From the NCBI RefSeq assembly GCF_001262075.1, contig NZ_CP012073.1, forward strand, positions 1,426,001 to 1,490,000: a stretch of DNA of 64,000 nucleotides, written 5' to 3'. Position 1 is the first letter of the stretch, and the number at the start of each line of letters is the position of its first letter. Of this stretch, positions 1 through 9,168 are shown piece by piece. Source of the DNA: Ottowia sp. oral taxon 894. Its GTDB lineage: Bacteria; Pseudomonadota; Gammaproteobacteria; Burkholderiales; Burkholderiaceae_C. The notes beneath the pieces were generated by a model. It was not told the DNA's origin. It saw only the letters and a program-made list of their open reading frames with translations, and searched no databases. Both the position numbers and the translations under genes were made by a program.

Positions 1-1
1 G

Positions 2-1216
2 TCAGACGTGCAGGCGCTGGCCAGCATTGAGGCGCAAGACGTGGCGCGCACGCCCACGGGCCAGGCCGAGCTGGATCGCGCGCTGGGCGGCGGCATCGTC
101 GCCGGCGGCGTGGTGCTCATGGGCGGCGATCCGGGCATCGGCAAATCCACGCTGCTGCTCCAGGCGCTGGATGCCTTGCAGCGCGCGGGCGTGCCTTCGC
201 TTTACGTGACGGGCGAAGAAAGCGGCGCGCAAGTGGCGCTGCGCGCGCGCCGGCTGGGGCTGGCTGGCTCGCAAGTGGCGGTGCTGGCTGAAATCCAGCT
301 TGAAAAAATCGTGGCCACGCTGGCCGCGCGGCAGCCCGCCGTGGCGGTGATTGACTCGATTCAGACGATTTACAGCGACCAGCTCACCAGCGCCCCCGGC
401 AGCGTGGCGCAAGTGCGCGAGTGCGCCGCGCACCTGACGCGCTGGGCCAAGGCGCAAGGCTGCGCCATCGTGCTGGTGGGCCACGTGACCAAAGACGGGC
501 AGCTGGCCGGCCCGCGCGTGCTGGAGCACATGGTGGACACGGTGCTTTACTTCGAGGGCGACACGCACAGCAGCTTCCGGCTGATACGCGCCATCAAGAA
601 CCGCTTTGGCGCCGTCAATGAAATCGGCGTGTTCGCCATGACGGAAAAGGGCCTGAAGGGCGTGAGCAACCCCAGCGCCATCTTCTTGAGCCAGCACGCC
701 GACCCGGTGCCCGGCAGCTGCGTGCTCGTCACGCTGGAAGGCACGCGCCCCTTGCTGGTGGAAGTGCAGGCGCTGGTGGACAGCGGCGGCCCCAGCCCCC
801 GGCGGCTTTCCGTCGGGCTGGAGCGCGACCGCCTGGCCATGCTGCTGGCCGTGCTGCACCGGCACGCGGGCGTGGCCACGGGCGATCAGGACGTGTTCGT
901 GAACGCCGTGGGCGGCGTGCGCATCAGCGAACCGGCGGCCGACCTGGCGGTGATGCTGGCCATCACCAGCAGCCTGCGCGGCAAGGCGCTGCCCAAGGGC
1001 TTTCTGGCCTTTGGCGAAGTGGGCCTGGCCGGCGAAGTGCGCCCCGCCCCGCGCGGGCAGGAGCGCCTGAAAGAAGCGGCCAAGCTCGGCTTTTCCGTGG
1101 CCGTGGTGCCCAAGGCCAACGCGCCCAAAAGAAAAGACAAGGCTTTCGAGGGCCTGACCATTCACGCCGTCGAGCGCGTGGAAGAAGCCATGGCGCTGGC
1201 GCGCCAGCTGGCCTGA
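2..1216 (+). CDS. radA: DNA repair protein RadA (Sms), 5' truncated by window edge
   Basis: This is the C-terminal ~404 residues of RadA/Sms, a RecA-like ATPase that helps process recombination intermediates through branch migration. The visible part has the Walker A motif GGDPGIGKST, the RadA-specific KNRFG motif (within AIKNRFGAVNEIG) and a C-terminal Lon-like domain ending in ARQLA. The N-terminal C4 zinc finger expected in the family lies before the window start, so the gene is partial and its start cannot be called. It is followed after ~100 bp by argJ on the same strand, with no obvious functional link. The assignment is secure from the motif set. Confidence 0.95.
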   Translation, partial: SDVQALASIEAQDVARTPTGQAELDRALGGGIVAGGVVLMGGDPGIGKSTLLLQALDALQRAGVPSLYVTGEESGAQVALRARRLGLAGSQVAVLAEIQLEKIVATLAARQPAVAVIDSIQTIYSDQLTSAPGSVAQVRECAAHLTRWAKAQGCAIVLVGHVTKDGQLAGPRVLEHMVDTVLYFEGDTHSSFRLIRAIKNRFGAVNEIGVFAMTEKGLKGVSNPSAIFLSQHADPVPGSCVLVTLEGTRPLLVEVQALVDSGGPSPRRLSVGLERDRLAMLLAVLHRHAGVATGDQDVFVNAVGGVRISEPAADLAVMLAITSSLRGKALPKGFLAFGEVGLAGEVRPAPRGQERLKEAAKLGFSVAVVPKANAPKRKDKAFEGLTIHAVERVEEAMALARQLA

Positions 1217-1315
1217 TCCGGTCTGTAACTATCATTTGCATAGCGAGCCGCCCGCCTGCCGTGGCTGGAAGCCGCGCGTTTTTCCCTGTTTTCCGATAAC
1301 AAAGGAGTTTTTGCC

Positions 1316-2551
1316 ATGCCAGTCCATCTTTCGCCGCCAGACGCGGCCAGCCTGCATCCTGTCAGCGGCGTGCGCATCGGCGTGGCCGAGGCGGGCATCC
1401 GCAAGGCCGGGCGCAAGGACTTGACCGTGATGCTGCTCGATGAAGGCGCGAGCGTGGGCGGCGTGTTCACGCAAAACCGTTTTTGCGCCGCGCCCGTGCA
1501 GGTGTGCCGAGAGCACCTGACGGCAGGAGCCGGAGCGGACATCCGCTCTTTGGTGATCAACACGGGCTGCGCCAACGCGGGCACGGGGGCAGCGGGGCTG
1601 GCGGCGGCGCGCCGCACCTGCGACGCTCTGGCCGCGCAGCTGGGCGTGCGGCCGCAGCAGGTGCTGCCGTTTTCAACGGGCGTGATCCTGGAGCCGCTGC
1701 CGCTGGAGCGCCTGCAAGCGGGCCTGCCCGCCGCGCTGGCCGATGCGCAGCCCGCCCATTGGCTCAAGGCCGCCGAAGGCATCATGACCACGGACACCGT
1801 GCCCAAAGCGCGCAGCGTGAAAGCAAGCGTGGGCGGCGCGCAAGTGACCGTCACGGGCATCAGCAAGGGCGCGGGCATGATCCGCCCCAACATGGCGACG
1901 ATGCTGGGCTTTGTGGCAACCGACGCATGCGTGGCCCCCGGCCTGATGCCGCAACTGGCGCGGGCGCTGGCCGAAAGCTCCTTCAACCGCGTGACGGTCG
2001 ATGGCGACACCTCGACCAATGACTCTTTCATCGTCATCGCCACGAACAAGGCGGCGCACGCGCCCGTGCAGTCGCTTCAGTCGCCCGAAGGGCAGGCGCT
2101 GTTTGCCGCTCTGCTGGAAGTGGCGCGCTGGCTGGCGCAGGCCATCGTGCGCGACGGCGAAGGCGCGACCAAGTTCATCACCGTGCAGGTGGAAGGCGGA
2201 CAAAACGCCGCCGAGTGCCGCCAGGTGGCCTATGCCATCGCCCACTCGCCGCTGGTGAAAACGGCCTTTTTCGCCAGCGACCCGAACCTGGGCCGCATTC
2301 TGGCGGCCATTGGCTACGCGGGCATTGCTGATCTGGACACGGAAAAAATCGATCTGTATCTGGACGGCGTGCATGTGGCCACTCGCGGCGGGCGGCATCC
2401 GGACTACCGCGAAGAAGACGGCCAGCGCGTGATGAAACAGCCCGAAATCACCGTGCGCGTGAACCTGGGGCGCGGCGCGGCCAGCGAAACCGTCTGGACG
2501 TGCGACCTGAGCCACGAATATGTAAGCATCAATGCGGATTACCGCTCCTGA
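1316..2551 (+). CDS. argJ: Bifunctional glutamate N-acetyltransferase / amino-acid acetyltransferase ArgJ
   Basis: ArgJ transfers the acetyl group from N-acetylornithine to glutamate in the cyclic arginine pathway. The 411-residue protein has the usual family length. It contains the autoproteolysis region [16 protein letters not shown], in which the Thr after Ala becomes the nucleophile of the beta chain, and the downstream [11 protein letters not shown] block. A clear AAAGGAG ribosome-binding site ends about 8 nt before the ATG. The stop codon abuts a decayed R3 repeat, whose left end begins at the final bases of the gene. Presence of argJ fits a betaproteobacterial acetyl-cycling arginine pathway. 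Confidence 0.96.
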   Translation: MPVHLSPPDAASLHPVSGVRIGVAEAGIRKAGRKDLTVMLLDEGASVGGVFTQNRFCAAPVQVCREHLTAGAGADIRSLVINTGCANAGTGAAGLAAARRTCDALAAQLGVRPQQVLPFSTGVILEPLPLERLQAGLPAALADAQPAHWLKAAEGIMTTDTVPKARSVKASVGGAQVTVTGISKGAGMIRPNMATMLGFVATDACVAPGLMPQLARALAESSFNRVTVDGDTSTNDSFIVIATNKAAHAPVQSLQSPEGQALFAALLEVARWLAQAIVRDGEGATKFITVQVEGGQNAAECRQVAYAIAHSPLVKTAFFASDPNLGRILAAIGYAGIADLDTEKIDLYLDGVHVATRGGRHPDYREEDGQRVMKQPEITVRVNLGRGAASETVWTCDLSHEYVSINADYRS

Positions 2552-2709
2552 AAACCTGTTCGCAATTGATCTGTCAGTGCGAAAAGCGCGGTCTTGGGCG
2601 CTTTTGGGTTTTGCGAATCCTTGATAGAGGCCGCCAAGCCATCTGCGATTAGCGCCTTGCCGCCCGCCTCGCCTCGCGCTCCCTCACGGTCAGACTCCGC
2701 ACGGGTTCT
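2552..2709 (+). repeat. Decayed R3 (MITE-like) copy
   Basis: The left end AAAACCTGTTC and the right end GGGTTCT, with interior blocks such as GTGCGAAAAGCGCGG and CCTCACGGTCAGACTC, match the ends and flanks of the intact R3 copies at 22483-22644 and 39611-39766. The centre has diverged. The element starts directly at the argJ stop codon. Confidence 0.6.
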
Positions 2710-2763
2710 GAATGAAAGCGGGCGCGGCCTGGCAGTAGATACCGGGCAGGTTCCGCGCAGCAT

Positions 2764-2801
2764 AAAAAAGCCGGACCGCACTGACAAAGTGCAGGTCCGG
2801 C
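2764..2801 (-). terminator. Intrinsic terminator (minus strand)
   Basis: An 8-bp GC-rich stem, GCCGGACC/GGTCCGGC, continues into a second GCACT/AGTGC stem and is followed on the minus strand by TTTTTT. It can end the candidate small RNA and any read-through from lon. Confidence 0.75.
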
Positions 2802-2863
2802 GCAGAGAGGTTCGCGCAGGGGGAAGTCGGTGGTCACGTTCACCCGCGCAGGCTTGGAGAACC
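2764..2863 (-). ncRNA. Candidate small RNA of ~100 nt with own promoter and terminator
   Basis: On the minus strand a promoter with -35 TTGATA (2899-2894), an 18-bp spacer and a perfect -10 TATAAT (2875-2870) would start transcription near 2863. About 60-90 nt downstream lies a strong intrinsic terminator: stem GCCGGACC/GGTCCGGC (2801-2770), with an inner GCACT/AGTGC stem, followed by six U (2769-2764). The RNA would begin GGTTC and can pair with an internal GAACC. No convincing ORF lies in it. It does not carry the conserved 4.5S RNA core or resemble 6S RNA, so the identity is unknown. The promoter-to-terminator geometry is read directly; the RNA itself is inferred. Confidence 0.6.
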
Positions 2864-2869
2864 GCAGCG

Positions 2870-2899
2870 ATTATAGCGACAAACAAGAACGGCTATCAA
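2870..2899 (-). promoter_or_regulatory. Sigma70 promoter of the candidate small RNA
   Basis: TTGATA, an 18-bp spacer and TATAAT are read on the minus strand, with the -10 hexamer matching consensus exactly. No protein gene starts within 100 bp downstream; a terminator does. Confidence 0.6.
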
Positions 2900-3080
2900 G
2901 CGATTTTTACGCGTTTTTACGAAATGACCGCTTTGCTTTGTGTTTCTTGCCGGGGCTTTTTAGCGCTTCTGTGAAGGCTGTGGCAAACGCCTGCGCCAAA
3001 TTCTGGCCGCGCAAGACAAGAAAAGCGGGGGCGAAAAAAGGCGCTGGCAGGAAATGGATGGACTGCGACGAGCTTATTTT

Positions 3081-3161
3081 GCTTCTTTATCCATAGCATT
3101 ACGTCCTAGTGCATAAAGCGCAGGAGCCATTTTGATGGCCCCTGAATCCGCTCCTGTTTTT
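3081..3161 (+). repeat. R1 intergenic repeat, copy a
   Basis: About 80 bp running from GCTTCTTTATCCATAGC through ACGTCCTAGTGC to GAATCCGCTCCTGTTTTT. It belongs to the R1 family (core TCCTAGTG, ends GCTCCTTT-like and TTTGCTCC-like). It lies between the convergent argJ and lon. Confidence 0.75.
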
Positions 3162-3222
3162 GAGTGCTTCGCAGGCTGCTGTTCTATTCATTGCTCCAGA
3201 GCTGCGAGTGGATACAGGCGAC

Positions 3223-5673
3223 TCAGTGCCGGGTTGCGTCCGCGCGCGCGCCACGCACTCGCTTTTTGGCAGCGGCCGCCACGGCGGCGGCGGAAGGCAG
3301 CGGCGGGGCGGCAGCGGCCTGCGCGTCGGGCAGCGGCGCGGGCAGGCGCTCCAGGGCGGTTTCGAGCACCTGGTCGATCCAGCGGACGGGGATGATTTCC
3401 AGGCCGTTTTTCACGTTTTCCGGAATTTCCTGCAAATCCTTCACGTTTTCTTCGGGGATGAGCACCTTGCGGATGCCGCCGCGCAGCGCGGCCAGCAGCT
3501 TTTCCTTCAGGCCGCCGATGGCGGTGACTTCGCCGCGCAGGGTGATTTCGCCCGTCATGGCCACGTCGGCGCGCACGGCAATGCCGGTCAGCGCCGAGAC
3601 GAAGGCCGTGGTCATGGCCGCGCCGGCGCTGGGGCCGTCCTTGGGCGTGGCGCCGTCGGGCACGTGCAGGTGGATGTCCAGCTTTTCGAAGGCGTCGTCG
3701 GCAATGCCCAGGCGGCGCGCGCGGGCGCGCACGACGGTGCGGGCGGCTTCGACGGACTCTTTCATCACATCGCCCAGCATGCCGGTGCGCAGGATGTTGC
3801 CTTTGCCGGGCATGGCGGCGGCTTCAATGGTGAGCAAGTCGCCGCCCACTTCCGTCCAGGCCAGGCCCACGACCTGGCCGATCTGGTTGTTCTGTTCGGC
3901 GCGGCCATAGGTGAACTTGCGCACGCCCAGAAAGTCGCCCAGGTTTTTGGCGGTGACTTTCACTTTCGGCTTCAGCTGCACCAGTTGCAGGCCCTTGACG
4001 ACTTTGCGGCAGATGCGCGAGATTTCGCGCTCCAGCGAGCGCACGCCCGCTTCGCGCGTGTAGTAGCGCACGATGTCGCGCACGGCGTCTTCGGAAACGC
4101 TCAGCTCCGCCTCTTTGACGCCGTTGGTCTTCATCTGCTTGGGCAGCAGGTAGCGCATGGCGATGCTGGTTTTTTCGTCTTCGGTGTAGCCCGACAGGCG
4201 AATGACTTCCATGCGGTCCAGCAGCGCGGGCGGAATGTTCATGGAGTTGCTGGTGGCCACGAACATCACGTCTGACAAATCGAAGTCCACTTCCACATAG
4301 TGGTCGCTGAAGGCGTGGTTTTGCTCGGGGTCCAGCACTTCGAGCAGGGCGCTGGCCGGGTCGCCCCGGAAGTCCATGCCCATTTTGTCGATTTCATCCA
4401 GCAAAAACAGCGGGTTGCGCGTGCCGGCCTTGTTCAGGCTTTGCAGCACTTTGCCGGGCATGGCGCCGATGTAGGTGCGGCGGTGGCCCCGGATTTCGGC
4501 TTCGTCGCGCATGCCGCCCAGCGCCATGCGCACGTATTTGCGGCCCGTGGCGCGCGCGATGGACTGGCCCAGCGAGGTTTTGCCCACGCCGGGCGGCCCC
4601 ACCAGACAGAGGATGGGGGCCTTGACTTTGTCCACGCGCTGCTGCACGGCCAGGTGCTCCAGGATGCGTTCCTTGACTTTTTCCAGCCCGAAGTGGTCGG
4701 CGTTGAGCACTTCTTCGGCGTGGGCCAGGTCATGTTTGATGCGCGTTTTTTTCGACCAGGGCAGGCCCGCCAGCACGTCCACGTAGTTGCGCACCACGCT
4801 GGCTTCGGCGGACATGGGCGACATCAGGCGCAGCTTTTTCAGCTCGTTTTCCGCCTTTTTCAGCGCCTCTTTGGGCATGCGGGCGGCCTTGATGCGCTTT
4901 TCGATTTCTTCAATGTCCGCACCGTCTTCGCCTTCGCCCAGCTCTTTTTGAATGGCCTTGACCTGCTCGTTCAGGTAGAAGTCGCGCTGGTTTTTCTCCA
5001 TCTGGCGCTTGACGCGGCCGCGAATGCGCTTGTCCACGTTGAGGATGTCCACCTCGCGCTGGATTTCTTCCAGCAGCGCCTGCAAGCGTTTTTGCACGTC
5101 GGCCACTTCCAGCATCTTCTGCTTGACGGGCAGCTGCAGCGGCATGTGCGCGGCGATGGTGTCGGCCAGGCGCTCGGCTTCGGCAATGCCGGAGATGGAA
5201 TTGAGGATGTCGGGCTGAATCTTCTTGAGCTTGGCGTATTGCTCGAACTGCTGCGTGACGGCGCGGCGCAGCGCCTCGGCCTCGGTGGGGTTGGCGGGCG
5301 CGGCCGCTTCCGGCGGCATGGGCAATACGGTGGCCTTGAAAAACTCGCCGTCTTCCACGCGCTCCAGCGCCGCGCGCTGCTGGCCCTGCACCAGCACTTT
5401 CACCGTGCCGTCGGGCAGCTTGAGCATTTGCAGCACAGTGCAAATGCAGCCGGTGGCGTACAGGTCGGTCATGGCCGGCTCATCCTTGCCGGAAGTGCGC
5501 TGCGCCACCAGGGCGATGCGGCGCTCTCCGCCCACGGCCGCTTCCAGCGCCTTGATGCTCTTGGGCCGCCCCACGAACAGCGGGATGACCATGTGCGGAA
5601 ACACCACCACATCGCGCAGGGGCATCAGCGGCATGTCCACCGGTTGGGGAGGCAGCAGGGTCAGTGTGGTCAT
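3223..5673 (-). CDS. lon: ATP-dependent protease Lon
   Basis: Lon is the cytosolic AAA+ serine protease that degrades misfolded and regulatory proteins. The 816-residue protein shows the N-terminal LON substrate-binding domain, a coiled region rich in Lys and Glu, Walker A GPPGVGKTS, Walker B FLLDEIDKMG, and a C-terminal protease domain with the catalytic Ser in PKDGPSAGAAM and the Lys in GGLKEKLLAA. The tail has an Ala-rich extension ending in RGARADATRH. Its usual neighbours clpP and clpX are not beside it; a clpX gene is found at ~57.9 kb in this window. The start ATG at 5673 fits the family N-terminus. Confidence 0.97.
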   Translation of the reverse strand: MTTLTLLPPQPVDMPLMPLRDVVVFPHMVIPLFVGRPKSIKALEAAVGGERRIALVAQRTSGKDEPAMTDLYATGCICTVLQMLKLPDGTVKVLVQGQQRAALERVEDGEFFKATVLPMPPEAAAPANPTEAEALRRAVTQQFEQYAKLKKIQPDILNSISGIAEAERLADTIAAHMPLQLPVKQKMLEVADVQKRLQALLEEIQREVDILNVDKRIRGRVKRQMEKNQRDFYLNEQVKAIQKELGEGEDGADIEEIEKRIKAARMPKEALKKAENELKKLRLMSPMSAEASVVRNYVDVLAGLPWSKKTRIKHDLAHAEEVLNADHFGLEKVKERILEHLAVQQRVDKVKAPILCLVGPPGVGKTSLGQSIARATGRKYVRMALGGMRDEAEIRGHRRTYIGAMPGKVLQSLNKAGTRNPLFLLDEIDKMGMDFRGDPASALLEVLDPEQNHAFSDHYVEVDFDLSDVMFVATSNSMNIPPALLDRMEVIRLSGYTEDEKTSIAMRYLLPKQMKTNGVKEAELSVSEDAVRDIVRYYTREAGVRSLEREISRICRKVVKGLQLVQLKPKVKVTAKNLGDFLGVRKFTYGRAEQNNQIGQVVGLAWTEVGGDLLTIEAAAMPGKGNILRTGMLGDVMKESVEAARTVVRARARRLGIADDAFEKLDIHLHVPDGATPKDGPSAGAAMTTAFVSALTGIAVRADVAMTGEITLRGEVTAIGGLKEKLLAALRGGIRKVLIPEENVKDLQEIPENVKNGLEIIPVRWIDQVLETALERLPAPLPDAQAAAAPPLPSAAAVAAAAKKRVRGARADATRH

Positions 5674-5815
5674 GAAGCAGGGAATCCTTGTTCAAAAGAG
5701 GTGTCTGGAATTGGCGGCGCGCCAGGCAATTTCAAGACGCCGCCCAGCCCGCGCCGCGCCAGGGCGCCGCCACCAAAATGTAGCGCAGCAATGCATCTGG
5801 CGGGCCAGAATTTTT

Positions 5816-5892
5816 CGCTACTTTATCAATAGCATGATGTCCTAGTGCAGAAAGCGCAGAGCGTGTTTTTGGCAGGCCTGAATTTGCTCCTG
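5816..5892 (+). repeat. R1 intergenic repeat, copy b
   Basis: Contains TATCAATAGCATGATG, then TCCTAGTGCAGAAAGCGCAG, and ends GAATTTGCTCCTG. It lies upstream of lon and downstream of purU. Confidence 0.8.
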
Positions 5893-6156
5893 TTAAAGGA
5901 GCCATTCTGGTGTTTCGGAAGTCCCTGGCGGTTTTCCCAAATGGCGCACCGTGCACGCTTGCTTCCAAATCCAGCCCGAGCTCAATGCGCAAGGCGTCGG
6001 CCTGCTGGAGCAGGCCTTAAAAAAATCAGCTCGGCGCGCGGCACCTCAAACGCGCTCTTGGTCATTCATGCGCAGGGCGTGAAGAATGCGAACACCCAAG
6101 GCTTGCCGCACGACTTTTGAACAGGTTTTAAACGAAGCGGGCTGCTGCGCAGGTCG
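5893..6156. other. Noncoding stretch, possible gene remnant
   Basis: No convincing gene. A short plus-strand frame near 5945-6000 reads FQIQPELNAQGVGLLEQ, which looks like protein but has no start, no family match I recognise and no continuation, so it may be a relic. The stretch ends with a TGAACAGGTTTT half-end resembling the right end of R3. Confidence 0.25.
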
Positions 6157-7014
6157 TCAGCGGAAGACCACGGTTTTGTGCCCGTTGAGCAGCACGCGCC
6201 GCTCGGCGTGCCACTTCACGGCACGGGCCAGCACCTGGCTTTCGGTGTCGCGGCCCACGGCGGTCAGCGACTCCACGGTGTGCGTGTGGTCGGCGCGGGC
6301 CACATCCTGCTCGATGATGGGGCCTTCATCCAGATCGGCGGTGACGTAGTGCGCCGTGGCGCCGATGAGTTTCACGCCCCGCTCGTGCGCCTGGTAGTAG
6401 GGCCGCGCGCCCTTGAAGCTGGGCAAAAAGCTGTGGTGAATGTTGATGGCGCGCCCGGCCAGCTTGCGGCACAGGTCGTCAGAGAGCACTTGCATGTAGC
6501 GCGCCAGCACCACCAGCTCCGCCGATTCGGCCTGGATGATTTCGTACTGCCTGGCCTCGGCCTGCGCCTTGGTTTCGCGGGTGACGGGGATGTGATGGAA
6601 AGGCACGTTGTAGCTGGCCGCCAGCTGATAGAAATCGCGGTGGTTGCTGACGATGGCGCGAATGTCCAGCGGCAGCAGCCCGCTTTTCCAGCGAAACAGC
6701 AAATCGTTGAGGCAATGCCCCTCGCGGCTGACAAAGATGGCGCAGCGCATGGGCTGCGCCGCGTCGTGCAGCTGCCAGCGCATGTCGAACTGCGCCGCCA
6801 GCGCGTCCAGCGCCGCACGCATGGCTTGGCTTTTGGCTTCGGGGTTTTCGTCCGTCACCACAAACTGCACACGCATGAAAAACAGGCCCGTGGCCTGATC
6901 GTTGAACTGCGCCGCTTCTTCGATGTTGCCGCCGTTTTCCAGCAAAAAGCCGGAGACGGCATGCACGATGCCCATGCGGTCCGGGCAGGAGAGGGTCAAA
7001 ACGTAAGTGGTCAT
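6157..7014 (-). CDS. purU: Formyltetrahydrofolate deformylase PurU
   Basis: PurU hydrolyses 10-formyl-THF to formate and THF, balancing one-carbon pools and supplying formate for purine synthesis. The 285-residue product has an N-terminal ACT domain (TYVLTLSCPDRMGIVHAVSGF) and a formyltransferase-like hydrolase domain with HHSFLPSFKGARPYYQA and the catalytic Asp region TADLDEGPIIEQD. The ATG at 7014 matches the family start; an in-frame ATG 15 bp upstream (7029), preceded by AGGTG, is a possible alternative. R1 copy c lies upstream. Confidence 0.95.
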   Translation of the reverse strand: MTTYVLTLSCPDRMGIVHAVSGFLLENGGNIEEAAQFNDQATGLFFMRVQFVVTDENPEAKSQAMRAALDALAAQFDMRWQLHDAAQPMRCAIFVSREGHCLNDLLFRWKSGLLPLDIRAIVSNHRDFYQLAASYNVPFHHIPVTRETKAQAEARQYEIIQAESAELVVLARYMQVLSDDLCRKLAGRAINIHHSFLPSFKGARPYYQAHERGVKLIGATAHYVTADLDEGPIIEQDVARADHTHTVESLTAVGRDTESQVLARAVKWHAERRVLLNGHKTVVFR

Positions 7015-7110
7015 TGCGCCAATTGTCATGGATGCACCTGACAGGCGTCCGCGCCCTTCCGGCCAGAGCGCACGTTTTTTCTTTGCCGCCATGCAGCCGT
7101 TTTGCATCAA

Positions 7111-7189
7111 AAAAGGAAGCAAATTTAGCGGAGATCAAATGCGCCATAACGCCCGTTCCACTAGGACCCCATGCTATCAATAGAGGGGC
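7111..7189 (-). repeat. R1 intergenic repeat, copy c
   Basis: Reverse orientation: AAGGAAGCAAATTT, then TTCCACTAGGACCCCATGCTATCAATAG. It lies just upstream of purU. Confidence 0.75.
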
Positions 7190-7303
7190 AAAAAGAAGGG
7201 GAGAAGGCTGTGAGGGCAGGGCGGCAAGGCGTTTCATGAGGAAAGCCGCATGCGAATGCCAAGGCCGGTTTTGGCGCCGGCGGTTCCGGTCCGGCGGCGC
7301 TTG

Positions 7304-8974
7304 TCAGGGTTTGACGCCGCTGGCCATGCCTTGCCTGATTTGCTCCCAGCTCAGGCCAAAGCGCAGCAGGTATTTGCGCAGGCGGTCGGAGTCATTGACG
7401 GCCTTGCGCTGCTGGCGCGATTGGGCAAAAAGCCGCCGCCCCGCTTCAGACAGGCTCGCGCTTTGAGCGCAAACGGGCAGCACGGCGGCCAGTTGCAGGC
7501 GGTCAAAGAGGTCGAGCGCGGCGGCTTTTTCAGGCCCCAGCAGGCGGGCGGGCCAGTCGGCGGCCGCTGGCGCGCTTTCGGGGGCGCTTTCCGGGCCGCT
7601 TTCGGAGCCGCTTTCCGGCTCCTGCCGCGCCCAGAGCCAGCGCAGGCGGGCGGTTTCGGCTTCTACTTGCGCTTGCGTGATGCGGCCGCCTTCGGCCAGG
7701 GTGGCCAGGCGGGTGATGCTGGAGGACAGGTCGCGGAAGTTGCCGCGCCAGGCGGCTTCTTCGCTTTGGGCAAAGCGCAAAAAGGCGCTGCGCGCTTCGG
7801 GGTGAAAGCGCGCCATGCGGCCTTGCTCGCTGGCGTGCAGGGCCAGCAGGTGGTCGATGTTGGGTTCGATGTCTTCGGGCCGCGCGGCCAGGCCCGGCAG
7901 GTCGTAAGTCCAGAGGTTGATGCGCGAAAAAAGGTCTTCGCGAAAGCGCCCGGCGGCCACTTCGCGCCGCAGGTCGCGGCAGGTGCCGGCAATGAGCTGG
8001 AAGTTGCTGCCCACTTCGCGGTCGCTGCCCAGCGGGTAGAAGCGCTTTTCCTCGATGGCTTTGAGCAGCATGGCTTGCTCGTCCGGCCCCAGCTCGCCGA
8101 TTTCGTCCAGAAACAGCACGCCGCCATCGGCGCTTTTGAGCAGGCCGGCGCGGTCGCTGGCCGCGCCGGTGAAGGCGCCTTTTTTGTGGCCGAACAGGGC
8201 GGACATGGCCCCGTCGCCGTGCAGCGTGGCGCAATTGACTTCCACGAACTGGCCGCTGATGAGCTTGCGCTCGCGCTTGAGCTGGGCCATGCGCCGCGCC
8301 AGAAAGGATTTGCCCGCGCCCGTGGGGCCGGTCAGCAAGATGGGCGCGGCAGAGCGCACGGCCACGCGCTCGATTTCGTCGATCAGCGCGTTAAAGCGCG
8401 CGTTGCGCGTGGCGATGCCGCTTTTGAGAAAGGCCACGGCGTCGCGCTGCGCGGCCTCAAAGCGCCGGGCGATGGCGTCGTAGCGCGAAAGGTCCAGGTC
8501 AATGAGCGAGAGCTGGCCCGGCTCGCCCGTGCCCCAGCGGCGCGGCGGCGAGGTTTGCGCCAGCACGCCGGGCAGGTGGCGCGATTCGGCCAGCAGGAAC
8601 AAACAGATTTGCGCCACGTGCGTGCCGGTGGTGATGTGCACCCAGTACTGCCACTCGTCCGGTGCCCAGGCGTAGCCGTGCGCCCAGTCATAGAGCGCGC
8701 TGTAGACCTGGCCAAAGTCCCAGGGGTCGGCAATGGGCAGCAGGGTCAGGCGCACGTCGGTGGCGGGCGAAAAGGAGGCGATGTCGCCCTGCACGCATTC
8801 GGCCAGCCGGCGGTGGCGCTCGCCGGTGTAAATCAGCTCCAGCCGCGCCACGGGCTGGCCGGGCTGCTGGCACAGCGCCACGGAGGGCCGCCACTTTTGC
8901 CAGCGGCCCGCGCCCATGCCGCTGTCGAGCTGCGTGCCGAGAAAGCCAATGGCCGTGACCGGTTTGATATTCAT
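7304..8974 (-). CDS. rtcR: Sigma54-dependent transcriptional activator RtcR
   Basis: RtcR activates the RNA-repair operon in response to RNA damage. The 556-residue protein has an N-terminal RtcR/CARF-type sensor domain (about residues 1-180, starting IGFLGTQLD), a sigma54 AAA+ domain with Walker A GPTGAGKS, the sigma54-contact loop GAFTGA, Walker B FLDEIGELG, and a C-terminal DNA-binding region around LSEAGRRLF. A Ser/Glu/Pro-rich insert (ESGSESGPESAPESAP) separates the AAA+ domain from the C-terminus. It is divergent from the tRNA-like/slipin/rtcB transcription unit and its cognate -24/-12 promoter lies between them. Confidence 0.95.
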   Translation of the reverse strand: MNIKPVTAIGFLGTQLDSGMGAGRWQKWRPSVALCQQPGQPVARLELIYTGERHRRLAECVQGDIASFSPATDVRLTLLPIADPWDFGQVYSALYDWAHGYAWAPDEWQYWVHITTGTHVAQICLFLLAESRHLPGVLAQTSPPRRWGTGEPGQLSLIDLDLSRYDAIARRFEAAQRDAVAFLKSGIATRNARFNALIDEIERVAVRSAAPILLTGPTGAGKSFLARRMAQLKRERKLISGQFVEVNCATLHGDGAMSALFGHKKGAFTGAASDRAGLLKSADGGVLFLDEIGELGPDEQAMLLKAIEEKRFYPLGSDREVGSNFQLIAGTCRDLRREVAAGRFREDLFSRINLWTYDLPGLAARPEDIEPNIDHLLALHASEQGRMARFHPEARSAFLRFAQSEEAAWRGNFRDLSSSITRLATLAEGGRITQAQVEAETARLRWLWARQEPESGSESGPESAPESAPAAADWPARLLGPEKAAALDLFDRLQLAAVLPVCAQSASLSEAGRRLFAQSRQQRKAVNDSDRLRKYLLRFGLSWEQIRQGMASGVKP

Positions 8975-9112
8975 ATCTCAAAGTCTAGCTTTGAATATCG
9001 AATCAACCCGCCTGCCGCCTGGCCTGAAAGGCGCGGCCAGATGCCTTCAGAAAAAATTTTCTCCTTTTATTTCAATGAATTGAATGGTTTTTTTGCCGCC
9101 TGCAAGCGGCGC

Positions 9113-9128
9113 TGGCATGCCGCCTGCA
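9113..9128 (+). promoter_or_regulatory. Sigma54 (-24/-12) promoter of the rtc unit
   Basis: The sequence TGGCATGCCGCCTGCA has the invariant GG and GC dinucleotides with the 10-bp internal spacing of sigma54 promoters. It lies ~140 bp upstream of the rtcR start on the divergent strand, where an RtcR-activated promoter is expected, and ~155 bp before the first tRNA-like element. Confidence 0.75.
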
Positions 9129-9168
9129 CTGAAGAAAGCACCTGAATGGCTGCCGCCAGCTTGCAGGA

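Noticed and set aside
2764-2863. 4.5S (SRP) RNA
   Set aside because: The conserved SRP RNA core (GGTCAGGTCCGGAAGGAAGCAGCC-like) is absent.
4300-5832. Long open frame antisense to lon (510 codons)
   Set aside because: It mirrors the lon coding frame in high-GC DNA, is rich in His/Gln/Gly as expected of an antisense shadow, and has no ribosome-binding site or family motif.
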